This document shows positions 36,888 through 47,303 of a stretch of 64,000 nt of DNA, piece by piece. Made by a program: the position numbers and the translations under genes. Within the stretch, counting starts at the first letter, position 1, and every line of letters begins with the position of its first letter. The stretch lies in contig NZ_PRDB01000006.1 of assembly GCF_002925905.1 (NCBI RefSeq), positions 310,001-374,000 of the forward strand, written 5' to 3'. The stretch is from Klebsiella michiganensis. Lineage in GTDB: Bacteria > Pseudomonadota > Gammaproteobacteria > Enterobacterales > Enterobacteriaceae. A model generated the notes under the pieces. That model did no database searches and was not told the DNA's origin. It worked only from the letters and a program-made list of their open reading frames with translations.

Positions 36888-37760
36888 TCAGCGCGCGCCG
36901 TTCACGGCTAACAGAGCGGTGAGTTCGTGGCCGTCGGGAAACGCGCTGAGCGTCCCCCGACGGCTAACGGTAATGGCGGCAGCGCGGCTGGCGTGCGCCA
37001 GCGACAGCCTATCCGGCGCGACGCCGCGCAGGATCGAGGACGCCAGCATCACCGCGAGGAACGTGTCGCCAGCGCCGGTGGTGTCTAGCGCCTCGGCGGG
37101 GACGGCGGGGCAAAACTGGCGCTGACCCGCCTGAACCAGCCAGGCGCCAGCCGCGCCCTGGGTTACCACTAAGGTTTTCACGCCGTAAGGATTAAGCTGC
37201 TCGGCCTCGGATTCATTGACCACCGCGATGTCGATGAGCGGCCACAGATGGCAAAAGTCAGGATTGACAGGCGAGGGGTTGAATACCGTTGTCATACCGC
37301 GGGCTTTGGCGTACTGGAACAGCGCCCGGGTTTTATCCAGGGAGAAATTGCCCTGCTGTAGCAGAATATCGCCCGCGGCGGCCTCCGCCATATGCGGAAT
37401 AATATCATCAAGGCTGAACGTATCGGCTGCGGCCGTCGTGGTAATGATGGCATTGTCGCCATCAGCGCTATTTAAAATAATCGAGGTGTCGCTATGTTGA
37501 TTGAAATGGCCGTCGGGTAGTAGCGTCAGTGGTTCATTTTTTATCTGCTGACGGATCCACTCGCCGTTGCTGTCATTTCCCGTGGCGGCAATTAATCGCG
37601 TGTCGATTCCGCAGCGGGATAATATAATCGCCTGATTCGCGCCTTTACCGCCGATATCCTGCGAAACTTTAATGCCGTGAATGGATGAGCCTTTTTTCGG
37701 TATATCCGGAATGGACCAGGTTTCATCTACGGTAATATTACCAGTAACGTAAACACGCAT
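36888..37760 (-). CDS. PfkB/ribokinase-family kinase
   Basis: VSQDIGGKGANQAIILSRCG; C-terminal EALDTTGAGDTFLAVMLAS. Confidence 0.93.
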   Translation of the reverse strand: MRVYVTGNITVDETWSIPDIPKKGSSIHGIKVSQDIGGKGANQAIILSRCGIDTRLIAATGNDSNGEWIRQQIKNEPLTLLPDGHFNQHSDTSIILNSADGDNAIITTTAAADTFSLDDIIPHMAEAAAGDILLQQGNFSLDKTRALFQYAKARGMTTVFNPSPVNPDFCHLWPLIDIAVVNESEAEQLNPYGVKTLVVTQGAAGAWLVQAGQRQFCPAVPAEALDTTGAGDTFLAVMLASSILRGVAPDRLSLAHASRAAAITVSRRGTLSAFPDGHELTALLAVNGAR

Positions 37761-37777
37761 AGTGTTCCCTTAACAGG

Positions 37778-38632
37778 ATGGATAAGATGGTTGCTATCTC
37801 AGCAGAAAAAACGAATGCAATACAAGCTATTTTTTCACGTAATAAAGTTGTTATTGGTGTTATTCATTGCGATCCTTTTCCCGGTGCGCCGAAATATCGA
37901 GGGAAATCAGTCCCCGGTATTGTTGAGCGTGCACTTCGCGATGCCGAAAATTATATTTCGGGCGGCGTTCACGGCCTGATTATTGAAAACCATGGTGATA
38001 TTCCTTTTTCCAAACCTGAGGATATCGGTCATGAAACCTCTGCGCTGATGGCGGTGATTACCGAGAAAGTTCGCGAGCGTTTTGGTGTGCCGCTGGGCAT
38101 TAATGTCCTGGCGAACGCGGCGATCCCGGCGATGGCGATCGCCCTGGCGGGCGGGGCCGATTTCGTCCGCGTAAACCAGTGGGCCAACGCCTATATCGCC
38201 AACGAAGGATTTATTGAAGGAGCGGCCGCTAAGGCGCTGCGCTATCGCAGCATGCTGCGCGCTGAACATATTCGCGTCTTTGCCGATAGCCACGTCAAGC
38301 ACGGTAGCCACGCCATCGTTGCCGATCGTTCGATTCAGGAGCTCACGCGCGACGTGGATTTCTTCGAGGCCGACGCGGTGATTGCGACCGGCCAGCGCAC
38401 GGGCGATAGCGCAACGATGGAGGAAATTGACGAGATCCGCGCGGCGACGGAGCTACCGCTGCTGGTGGGCTCCGGGGTGACGCCCGCCAACGTGAGTCAG
38501 ATCCTCGGGCGGACCCAGGGGGTCATTGTGGCCAGTACGATGAAGGTCGATGGCGTCTGGTGGAACGATGTTGAGCTGGCCCGGGTGAGGCATTTTATGT
38601 CGGTCGCTCAGGCTGCGCTGGAGGAAGCATAA
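37778..38632 (+). CDS. BtpA/SgcQ-family protein
   Basis: VIGVIHCDPFPGAPKYRGKSVPGIVERALRDAENYISGGVHGLIIENHGDIPF ... GINVLANAAIPAMAIALAGGADFVRVNQW. Confidence 0.88.
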   Translation: MDKMVAISAEKTNAIQAIFSRNKVVIGVIHCDPFPGAPKYRGKSVPGIVERALRDAENYISGGVHGLIIENHGDIPFSKPEDIGHETSALMAVITEKVRERFGVPLGINVLANAAIPAMAIALAGGADFVRVNQWANAYIANEGFIEGAAAKALRYRSMLRAEHIRVFADSHVKHGSHAIVADRSIQELTRDVDFFEADAVIATGQRTGDSATMEEIDEIRAATELPLLVGSGVTPANVSQILGRTQGVIVASTMKVDGVWWNDVELARVRHFMSVAQAALEEA

Positions 38633-39276
38633 TGGAAGCGTTTAGCGAACGCCTGCTGCGCGAACATCAACCGGCGTGGCAGGCGATGCAGCAGCACCGT
38701 TTTGTGACTGATATCGAACAGGATCGTCTGCCGACAGCCGTCTTTAACCGCTATCTGGTGTTTGAGGGCAACTTTGTCGCGACGGCAATCGCGATTTTTG
38801 CTCTCGGGGTTAGCAAGGCGCCGGGTATTCATCAGCAGCGCTGGCTTATTGGCGTCCTGAATGCCCTGGTTGACACGCAGATTGCATGGTTTGAACAGGT
38901 GTTATCAGAACGGCGGATAGCTCCCGCTGATTATCCGGACGATCTGCCCGGCGTGCAGCGCTTTCGCGACGGCATGCTGCGGACGGCCCGGCAGGGAAGC
39001 TATGAGCAGATCGTTACCCTGATGTTCGGTGCGGAGTGGATGTATTATTTCTGGTGCCGACGGGCGAGCGAACATCGCCAGAGCGATGCTGACGTGCGTC
39101 GCTGGGTGGAAATGCACGCGGAGGACGAATTTTATCAGCAGGCGCTCTGGCTGAAGAACGAACTCGACCGCTGCGCCATGGCGCTGAGTGAAAGCGAAAA
39201 GCAGGCGCTGTCGGCGCTTTACGGTGATGTGCTGCAGTGGGAAATTGATTTCCATCACGCTGCGTACGAGGAGTAG
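38632..39276 (+). CDS. TenA-family protein (thiaminase II / aminopyrimidine hydrolase superfamily)
   Basis: [56 protein letters not shown] ... [19 protein letters not shown]. Confidence 0.8.
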   Translation: MEAFSERLLREHQPAWQAMQQHRFVTDIEQDRLPTAVFNRYLVFEGNFVATAIAIFALGVSKAPGIHQQRWLIGVLNALVDTQIAWFEQVLSERRIAPADYPDDLPGVQRFRDGMLRTARQGSYEQIVTLMFGAEWMYYFWCRRASEHRQSDADVRRWVEMHAEDEFYQQALWLKNELDRCAMALSESEKQALSALYGDVLQWEIDFHHAAYEE

Positions 39277-39299
39277 TCGCGAGGTGAATAAGGAGTCAT

Positions 39300-39950
39300 T
39301 TCGTGGTACAGCAAGCCATCTAGCACATGGGTTGAATCCCTGACCCGACTGATTATACAGGTGTAAAACGGGCTGTATTGATCCGATATATGGGTATAAA
39401 ACTGACGTCCAGGCTCCTGCCCATATTTCGGGTTAACCTGCCCTGCGTAGCTGCCTGAGCTGCTTGTTCTGAAATTCTGTCCATCTGATGATGACGTTGT
39501 CCCGTCTCCCCGGAATGCCGCCAGTGGTCTTTACCCCTGCGCGTTTACCAGCTCTGCAAGGGCGGCTGAATAGGTTTCGTCGCGGATGTACCATGGCTGG
39601 ATATCTTCCAGTGATGATTTGGTGCTTCCGGGGCTTTTGGTCAGACCAATATTGACGCCATTCGCAAGGATGGTGGTGAGGAGCAGGCGGGTATCGGGAT
39701 GGGTAATGTCATTTTTTATATGCGAAAAATGTCGGGTAAACGTCGTCCAGCTGTTTACCTCATCGAGAATTTCCGTGATTTTAGGGTGCGGTAGCATGCT
39801 GTAAACCAGCTCTGGCAGCTGTGAAACCTGCACCGGGACGCAGTTATCCAGCGGGGAGACTTTTACCCCCCCTTGTCAGATATTTCCATATCGGGCAGCT
39901 CACCAAGGGCAGCCATGGCATTGACCTCTTCAAGTCTGGACTGAAGCAGG
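39300..39950 (-). pseudogene. tnpA: Tn3-family transposase remnant (internal fragment, frameshifted)
   Basis: Pieces in three frames: [187 protein letters not shown]. Confidence 0.85.
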
Positions 39951-39967
39951 GGCATACGGCTGGTAAT

Positions 39968-40380
39968 GTACTGGATGAGGCTGAAAAAGCAGATCGAGCA
40001 ACACGTGCTGCGGATTGTCAGCCTGGATGTGCCCACCTCATAGCAGGCTCTGTCAGATAAGGAGCCTTCGCAGGCTGACCCAATAACCCGCGCCGTGATA
40101 ACCGACATCAATGACATACTTATCGACCTGATGGCCGCGATGTCGCATAAGGACTGGCTGGGCCGCCGCCAGCGACAAAAGCAGGGTATTGAACGGGCGC
40201 ATACACTGGGTAAATACCGGTGAAAACAGGCCGATCAGGACGGCATCATAAAGTCCTGTACTACCGGCAGGTCAAGAAACTGAGCATCCGTGAAACGGCA
40301 GATGCGACAGGGTACTGCCCCTCCCAGATATGCCGCATTCAGGCACTGTACCGGCAACCAGAAGCCGAAGATTTTGGTTA
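39968..40380 (+). pseudogene. tnpR: Tn3-type resolvase remnant with in-frame stops/frameshifts
   Basis: LKKQIEQHVLRIVSLDVPTS*QALSDKEPSQADPITRAVITDINDILIDLMAAMSHKDWLGRRQRQKQGIERAHTLGKYR, then KKLSIRETADATGYCPSQICRIQALYRQPE in another frame. Confidence 0.75.
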
Positions 40381-40439
40381 AGTTGTGATTGTTGTATGAT
40401 GCCGGTGAGTATAACCGCTTATATATTGAGGGATTAATA

Positions 40440-40961
40440 ATGGCAAGAGCACTGGCCTGTTTGGGTGATAAAACGAGTTACGGAGAAATCATTTCAGCGA
40501 CTGCGTCCTGGTTTGAAGGAAGTAAAGCAATAGCCCGGACCGGCGACAAGGCATCATGCAGCAAATGTAACGGGTATTTTGAAATTCTGGCCTCCGCGCA
40601 GGACTGGGCAGAAGAAGGCAAAGCGTATGCGGCCACAGGTGACAGAGTGCTGTGCCATTGCCCAGATCACTACGTGTACGGTTCAGCCACGCAGTATACC
40701 AGCACAGACACCGGCTCTCTGACCTCCCGCAATACCAGTCAGTCCCCTGTCCCGGCGCAACAGGCACAGGATTCCGGTGCCCGGAACTGTATTCGCTTTC
40801 AGTGCGCCGGTGACGATGGCCAGCTAATGGCTGGTTGCCGCTACACTCTGATGTTCCCGGACGGACGTTCTGAAGCTGGTGTTACCGATGAACACGGGGT
40901 TACCGGATGGCATTATGCTGAATCTGCTGAAAATATTAACCTGCATATATTAATGGATTAA
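40440..40961 (+). CDS. PAAR-domain protein (T6SS spike tip)
   Basis: MARALACLGDKTSYGEIISATASWFEGSKAIARTGDKASCSKCNGYFEILASAQDWAEEGKAYAATGDRVLCHCP is PAAR-like. Start 40440 preferred to 40389. Confidence 0.8.
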   Translation: MARALACLGDKTSYGEIISATASWFEGSKAIARTGDKASCSKCNGYFEILASAQDWAEEGKAYAATGDRVLCHCPDHYVYGSATQYTSTDTGSLTSRNTSQSPVPAQQAQDSGARNCIRFQCAGDDGQLMAGCRYTLMFPDGRSEAGVTDEHGVTGWHYAESAENINLHILMD

Positions 40962-40963
40962 TT

Positions 40964-42141
40964 ATGGCTGTTTACTATCTCAGTACCCGTATTAACTCTA
41001 ATGTCCCGGCTGATGCTTTGTTATATGACCTGTGCATTTATCGCATGGACTCCAGCAGGAATAAATCGCCCCTTGTGGATGTGAAGCAACAGCCGTTTCT
41101 GGGAAATTATGAAACACAAAGTCACATGACCGGAAATATAAATGAGTCACTCTCGACAATTTATATTATGGAAATGAATCTTTACCGAAAAACCATGTTG
41201 CATACGCACTGCGTAACGCCTGTTCCGTTCACTAAGATGTACACGCTGGAAGAATTTGCGTCGGGCAAAGCCTGGTCTCCGGTGAAGCGGGAGAACCCCT
41301 GTTATTTTGAGTCAAAAGGGACAATGAAACCTGAGAGTCAGGGGGCGAAACAAAGCAGATTAAAATCACCATCCCGGAACGTCCATTTATTGCAAAGGAA
41401 TACCCCATTGGCAATCCCAGAGACCCTTTTGATAAAAATTTAATAGAACGTCAAATAGATGAAAGATTTAACGGATTTGATTTCCCTAATCAAATAGCAG
41501 CAAGTGTATGTGGGCCTGCTGCATTTTTTTACTGTTTGCAAAAGGATCGCCCCGATGTGTATGCGCAAGCTGCCCGTGAACTTTGGCGGTACGGGAAAAC
41601 TAAAATAGGTGACTTAATCATCTCACCTGGTGAAGGCTGTCGTCACCCTACAGGTGCATTTTACTATGATGATGGCAGGCCAAAGATAGCCGGTACTGAC
41701 TGGATGACACTAGCTGGGCTCAGGGATTCAGAGAATACCATGCTGAGCTTTGATGCTCTTGATTCGCCAGTGGCTGGCATCACAATGTGGCAAACACTGA
41801 CGGAATGGTTTGAAAAGGCCGGTTATGAAAAAGTCTTTAGTAATGTAGGGATCACTCAGGCGGGTGTCCAGGGAATCAGAGATTTAAATCAATATATTGA
41901 GCGAGGCTATAAAGTCGTTACGTTAATAAACGATGGAGTTCTTGTAAATAGTACAAATAAAACAATTTTACCTACACACTGGGTTGTCTGGAATGGTTCA
42001 GTCACACAAGATCCCAACGGATATATTAGTTTGGAATTGTTTTCTTGGGGAAAACAAAGAAATTGGATAAAACCTAAAAAAGATTTGCAATTTTTTATCA
42101 AGAGATTTTTTGGAGGGATGGTTTTTAAACCATTAAAATAA
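40964..42141 (+). pseudogene. Putative T6SS effector, Cys-His hydrolase-like, frameshifted at a G5 run (41341-41345)
   Basis: Track ORFs 40964..41443 and 41536..42141. The downstream frame is open back through the shift: GGETKQIKITIPERPFIAKEYPIGNPRDPFDKNLIERQIDERFNGFDFPNQIAASVCGPAAFFYCLQKDRPD...PTHWVVWNG. One extra G joins both frames. Confidence 0.65.
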
Positions 42142-42143
42142 AC

Positions 42144-42539
42144 ATGGGGAAGATATTTTTTGTTTTATCTTTACTTTTACTTTCCGCCTGTTCGTTACAG
42201 GCAGAATTTACTCCAGAAGGGGAGATTCTTAATGATGCAATTGTTGGCACTCCCTACTATAACCAAATAAATATATTTGGCGGAATAGTTCTTTCTTATG
42301 ATATTTATGGTAAGCAGGTCATTGCAGGAGATATTCATCCAGATAATTTAGGTCTCCACCTACAGTATTGTGATGATGATGAATTCAATAATTGCATCCA
42401 GATTAGAGGGATACCAACAAAAGCAGGTATAGTTAAAGTACGAGTACATGGCGGCTTAGGTGGCGGAATGCTTTCAAAATCAGGCGATTTCGACAAAACC
42501 TACACTATCACGATCAAAGATTCAGAAGGATCTTCTTAA
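42144..42539 (+). CDS. Small lipoprotein, candidate immunity protein
   Basis: MGKIFFVLSLLLLSACSLQ lipobox; starts 2 bp after the putative effector stop. Confidence 0.6.
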   Translation: MGKIFFVLSLLLLSACSLQAEFTPEGEILNDAIVGTPYYNQINIFGGIVLSYDIYGKQVIAGDIHPDNLGLHLQYCDDDEFNNCIQIRGIPTKAGIVKVRVHGGLGGGMLSKSGDFDKTYTITIKDSEGSS

Positions 42540-42586
42540 GATCGTTTGAGAGGAGCTATCAGCATCGCTCATCGGGATACGAAAAT

Positions 42587-42605
42587 CCGCTCAGAGAGCG
42601 GTTTT
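42587..42605 (+). terminator. Rho-independent terminator
   Basis: CCGCTC-AGA-GAGCGG-TTTT. Confidence 0.7.
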
Positions 42606-42737
42606 CTCACATCTAAGTGGTTAAAACGTAAAATAATTTTCGATATCCAAACTGACCCCAATAATAGGGGGCGCCTGAAGCGGCGCCTCCTGAACGCTGA
42701 TACACTTAGCGGACCGATCGCCGTTTACAGGGAAACC

Positions 42738-43298
42738 ATGAAATATCAGGACCTCTTACAAAGCGTGTTGTTAAACGACCCGATAAGAATGAACGCGCTG
42801 TACGCCGTTCAGGCGCTGGAACTCAGCGATGGCTGGATTGGCGCCGGCTTTGTCAGAGATGCGGTCTGGGATCATCTGCACGGCTACGGGCAAAGGCCAG
42901 TTTCGGGTGATGTGGATGTTGTCTGGTTCGACGCGAAAAGCGGCAGCGCCGCCGACGATAGGGCGCTGGAAGAGAGGCTGAGCCAGCAATCATCCGCCTT
43001 TAACTGGTCGGTGAAGAATCAGGCCAGAATGCATCAACGTAACGGTAATAAACCTTATCACTCCACGGAGAATGCGTTGCTGTACTGGCCTGAAACGGCG
43101 ACGGCTATCGCGGTCAGAATGGGACGTTCAGGGCTTATTGAGGTTATTGCGCCCTACGGGCTGGACGATCTGTTTGCACTCCGTCTGCGGCCCACGCCGG
43201 TATTTGCGCAGCATAAGCTGGCTATTTTCAGCCAGCGCGTCGCGGAAAAACGCTGGCTGCAGCGCTATCCAGGCCTGCAGCTGATTGTCCCGACCTGA
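42738..43298 (+). CDS. Nucleotidyltransferase-family protein
   Basis: MKYQDLLQSVLLNDPIRMNALYAVQALELSDGWIGAGFVRDAVWDHLHGYGQRPVSGDVDVVWFD resembles the NTP_transf_6 family. Confidence 0.8.
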   Translation: MKYQDLLQSVLLNDPIRMNALYAVQALELSDGWIGAGFVRDAVWDHLHGYGQRPVSGDVDVVWFDAKSGSAADDRALEERLSQQSSAFNWSVKNQARMHQRNGNKPYHSTENALLYWPETATAIAVRMGRSGLIEVIAPYGLDDLFALRLRPTPVFAQHKLAIFSQRVAEKRWLQRYPGLQLIVPT

Positions 43299-43543
43299 GC
43301 CGTTTTCGCCATCACTGCGGGTTAACGCCTGATTTTATGTCATGCCCACTGGGCAGAGTACCGATTTTCCTGCCGTATCCGGGCAAATATCCTGCACGTT
43401 GACGCTTATTGATTATACTTTGATGGCAGGTTGTGCTGCTTCAGGCGGTTGCCGCTCTTGGGTAGCAGAACCGACATCCTGGAAATGGGCTTAACCGGTC
43501 TGATGAATATTTGATCGTGAAACAGTAATGGAGGTATGGAACG

Positions 43544-43993
43544 ATGGGATTATTAAATTTTGTCAAAGAAGCGGGCGAGAAAATATGGGACGCCGTCTCC
43601 GGCGGCAGCAAGGAAGATAAGGCCGACAAGCTGAAAAAACATATTGATGGTCTTAATCTGCCTGGTGCCGAAAAGGTCAATATTGATGTTGCGGACGACG
43701 GCACCGCGACGGTTACCGGCGATGTCGGTTCGCAAGAAGATAAGGAAAAAATTCTGGTGGCGGTAGGTAACGTCACCGGCGTTGGTCAGGTTAATGACAG
43801 CGTGAAGGTGACGCAAAGCGGGGCGGAAAGTCGTTATTATACGGTGAAATCCGGCGACACCCTGAGCGCCATCTCTAAAGCGATGTATGGCTCTGCTAAT
43901 GACTACCAACGTATTTTTGAAGCCAACAAACCGATGCTGACGCATCCCGATAAAATCTATCCGGGCCAGGTGCTGATTATTCCGGCGAAGTAA
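43544..43993 (+). CDS. kbp: BON-LysM protein (Kbp/YgaU-like)
   Basis: BON segment plus [52 protein letters not shown]. Confidence 0.88.
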   Translation: MGLLNFVKEAGEKIWDAVSGGSKEDKADKLKKHIDGLNLPGAEKVNIDVADDGTATVTGDVGSQEDKEKILVAVGNVTGVGQVNDSVKVTQSGAESRYYTVKSGDTLSAISKAMYGSANDYQRIFEANKPMLTHPDKIYPGQVLIIPAK

Positions 43994-44109
43994 GCGCTGA
44001 ATTCCTTCGGCAGCAGCAGGCCGATGGAATTATCTTCAAGGCCGGCCAGTGACAATATAGGTTTTGTTGCTGGCTGGGGTTGTCCCGGGCGTTCTCCTGA
44101 CGTCAACGA

Positions 44110-45166
44110 GGCTTTGTTGAATAAATCAGATTTCGGGTAAGTCTCCCCCGTAGCGGGTTGTGTTTTCAGGCAATACGCACGCTTTCAGGCATACCTGCTT
44201 TCGTCATTTTGTTCAGCGCTCGTACCAGGGCCATAGCCTCCGCAACCTGACCATCGTAGTCACGCAGCGTCAGTGAACCCCCGAACAGCTGTTTTACCCG
44301 GTACATCGCCGTTTCCGCTATCGAGCGACGGTTGTAATCTGTTGTCCATTTCCACCGCGCATTACTCCCGGTCATTCGCTGATTAGCCACTGCACGGTTA
44401 CGGTCTGCATATTCACCGGGCCAGTAACCCGCGCCTTTTCGGGGTGGGATAAGCGCGCTGATTTTCTTACGCCGCAGTTCATCATGACAGAGCCGGGTGT
44501 CGTAAGCGCCGTCTGCCGATGCTGCCCTGATTTTTCTGTGAGTCTGCCGGATAAGACCCGGGAAGGCTTCTGAGTCCGTCACATTGTTCAGCGACAGGTC
44601 TGCACAGATGATTTCATGTGTGTTGCTGTCAACTGCCAGATGCAACTTTCGCCATATACGACGGCGTTCTTTGCCGTGTTTTTTGACTTTCCATTCGCCT
44701 TCACCAAAGACCTTCAGCCCGGTGGAATCAATCACCAGATGCGCGATTTCACCCCGGGTGAACGTTTTGAAACTGACATTAACCGACTTTGCGCGCTTGC
44801 TGACACTGGTGTAATCCGGGCAGCGCAACGGAACATTCATCAGTGTAAAAATGGAATCAATAAAACCCTGTGCAGCCCGCAGGGTCAACCTGAACACGCG
44901 TTTAATGACCAGAACGGTGGTGATGGCGAGATCAGAATAGCGCTGAGGTCTTCCCCGTGATGAAGGCGTTGCCGACTCATACCAGGCCTGAATAGCTTCA
45001 TCATCCAGCCAGAAAGTTATGGAGCCACGGTTGATGAGGGCTTTATTGTAGGTGGGCCAGTTGGTGATTTTGAACTTTTGCTTTGCCACGGAACGGTCTG
45101 CGTTGTCGGGAAGATGCGTGATCTGATCCTTCAACTCAGCAAAAGTTCGATTTATTCAACAAAGCC
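44110..45166 (-). mobile_element. IS903-like insertion sequence (IS5 family), 1057 bp
   Basis: Terminal inverted repeats GGCTTTGTTGAATAAATC (44110-44127) and its reverse complement (45149-45166); flanks CGTCAACGA / CATCAACGA (8/9 target duplication). Confidence 0.95.
44166..45134 (-). CDS. IS5-family (IS903 group) transposase
   Basis: KQKFKITNWPTYNKALINRGSITFWLDDEAIQAW ... HLVIDSTGLKVFGEGEWKVKKHGKERRRIWRKLHLAVD. Confidence 0.95.
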   Translation of the reverse strand: MKDQITHLPDNADRSVAKQKFKITNWPTYNKALINRGSITFWLDDEAIQAWYESATPSSRGRPQRYSDLAITTVLVIKRVFRLTLRAAQGFIDSIFTLMNVPLRCPDYTSVSKRAKSVNVSFKTFTRGEIAHLVIDSTGLKVFGEGEWKVKKHGKERRRIWRKLHLAVDSNTHEIICADLSLNNVTDSEAFPGLIRQTHRKIRAASADGAYDTRLCHDELRRKKISALIPPRKGAGYWPGEYADRNRAVANQRMTGSNARWKWTTDYNRRSIAETAMYRVKQLFGGSLTLRDYDGQVAEAMALVRALNKMTKAGMPESVRIA

Positions 45167-45227
45167 CATCAACGAGTTAAATTCGGTGATGACAGGGATG
45201 CGATTATTACATCCCTGTATCGTTGGA

Positions 45228-47249
45228 TCAGAAGAAATCAATTCGCGTATTGATACCGACGGTGCGGCCCATATTAACCTGCGCGACGGCGCTGCTGCCG
45301 TTCATATATCCATAGGTACGGTAACGACGGTCGAACAGATTATCGACATAGACGGAAATATTCATCCGTTCCGTGGCCTGCCAGCCCAGGCTGCTGTCAA
45401 GGGTGGCGTAAGTGCCTTGGCGCAGCTGGTTGTCGCCATCGAAATAGTGCGGCCCCACCAGATTAACCGCCAGCCGGGGCATCAGTGCGCCATAGCGCGT
45501 ATCAATCACGCCATTCACGCTGCTTCCCGCGCCGTAACGCGGTACGAACGGCACCCGGTTGCCGTGGTACAGCTCGCTGTCGTTGGTGAATTCGGAACGG
45601 ATCATGTTACCATTGATATCCCATGACCAGCCGGGGGCAAACCGCCATTTCGCTTCCAGCTCAACGCCGGTGGCGTCGGCTCTCCCCGCGTTGCTTAAGG
45701 TCTGCATTCCGACCGGGCCAGAGTAGAGCTGCATATCTTTGGTGTGGGTATAGAAGGTGGCGGCTTGCAGCGTGACGTCGGCGGTTTCGTATCGGGTACC
45801 AATTTCATAGTTGATGGATTTTTCCGCGTTGAACGGTTTGGCATCAAGACCTGCGGTAGGCACGATATTGTATCCGGAAGGTTTATATCCCTGGGCGACG
45901 CGGGTATATACTCGCCAGTCGCCGGTCAGCAGATAGCCTGCGGAGATCTGTCCGAGTACCCGGTCGTCATTGCTTTTACCCTGGTCGCCAAATGGGTTTC
46001 CCAGCATGCTGCCGTGATACTGCGTGCTGGCTTTATCATGCGAGAAACGCACGCCGCCGCCGATGTCAAAACGTTCGGTTAAATGCCAGGTCAGATCGCT
46101 GTAGGCGGCAAGGGTTTCAGCGGTGGTATAGCCGGTGCTGCTTAAATAGGGCATCGTCGGCATATCGTAGGCGGAATTTAGCTTTTCGCGGGTGTTCTGC
46201 CGGTACAACCCAAATACCATATCCACGGTACGCGTATCGCCGAGGGTGGCGGCGCGTAGCTCCTGCACATCCTGGTTCCAGCGCTGGGGCATATTGACGA
46301 TCAACGAGCCGGAAGGGAAGGTCCGGGAATAATTCTGCTGCTGCCAGGCGCCGATCAGATTGAAAACCCAGTCATCGGTAGCGTATTTACCGCTCAGCGT
46401 CTGGCTGTCAGTACAGCGCCGTAGGTACGGGTCCGGTGAACCCTCGCCGAGAGACAGCGTACGGCTCTTGAGATCATTCCATGCCACGTAGGCATCTTGT
46501 GTAGCGCGAGTGCATTCGCGCGAGGCGGAAAACCCCATTTCCCAGGGCTGGTCGTCCGGCGCCAGACGCAGTTTCACATTCCCGATACTGGCGCGGGTAC
46601 CGCCTAAATCATCGCTACCGGTCGAGGGGTTAATCATCTCGCCGTCATCAACCTGGCGTAAAAGGGTCACGCTGCCGTATAACAGGCCATCCTGAATCGG
46701 GCCGCTCAGGTTGAGTTTGCTTCGATAACTGTCACGACTGCTGACGCCGCCTTCAATATAGCCGCGCGGCGTGCTGTCCGGCTGCTGGGTGACGATGTTA
46801 ATGATCCCGCCCTGGGCGCTTTTGCCATATAAGGTGCCCTGCGGTCCTCGCAGCAGCTCCACGCTCTGCACATCGGTCAGCGCCTGGATGGTGTTGGTCG
46901 AAAGCTGCGGGACGCCATCGACATACAGGGTAACGGCGGGGTTATAAAAGTCCTGGGCCGAAGAGATGCCGCGTAGGGAGATCGTTGAAAAAAGCATGTT
47001 GCCGCTATTTTCAATATTCAGCCCAGGCAACACTCTGGGGAGTTTGTCACTGGCGGTAACGCCCGCGTCGCTTAACTCCGTCGCGCTGATAACGGTAGAA
47101 GAGACATTATTGGCTGATGCCGAGCGGGAAGACTGTTTGCTGGCGGTGACCACCAACGTGCTTTCGTCTTGCTGTGAGGTTTGGCTATGAGCAGCGGCCG
47201 GGAGTAAAAATCCCCCCAGAACCAGAGGATAAAACCGTGTCATTTTCAT
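45228..47249 (-). CDS. fyuA: Yersiniabactin/pesticin receptor FyuA (Psn)
   Basis: MKMTRFYPLVLGGFLLPAAAHSQTSQQDESTLVVTASKQSSRSASANNVSST...MGRTVGINTRIDFF recognised as FyuA. Start at 47249 rather than track 47357. Confidence 0.96.
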   Translation of the reverse strand: MKMTRFYPLVLGGFLLPAAAHSQTSQQDESTLVVTASKQSSRSASANNVSSTVISATELSDAGVTASDKLPRVLPGLNIENSGNMLFSTISLRGISSAQDFYNPAVTLYVDGVPQLSTNTIQALTDVQSVELLRGPQGTLYGKSAQGGIINIVTQQPDSTPRGYIEGGVSSRDSYRSKLNLSGPIQDGLLYGSVTLLRQVDDGEMINPSTGSDDLGGTRASIGNVKLRLAPDDQPWEMGFSASRECTRATQDAYVAWNDLKSRTLSLGEGSPDPYLRRCTDSQTLSGKYATDDWVFNLIGAWQQQNYSRTFPSGSLIVNMPQRWNQDVQELRAATLGDTRTVDMVFGLYRQNTREKLNSAYDMPTMPYLSSTGYTTAETLAAYSDLTWHLTERFDIGGGVRFSHDKASTQYHGSMLGNPFGDQGKSNDDRVLGQISAGYLLTGDWRVYTRVAQGYKPSGYNIVPTAGLDAKPFNAEKSINYEIGTRYETADVTLQAATFYTHTKDMQLYSGPVGMQTLSNAGRADATGVELEAKWRFAPGWSWDINGNMIRSEFTNDSELYHGNRVPFVPRYGAGSSVNGVIDTRYGALMPRLAVNLVGPHYFDGDNQLRQGTYATLDSSLGWQATERMNISVYVDNLFDRRYRTYGYMNGSSAVAQVNMGRTVGINTRIDFF

Positions 47250-47303
47250 TGTTATGAATCCCTGAAAAACGGCGAGACGCCAAAATACCGATAATGGTGA
47301 ATT

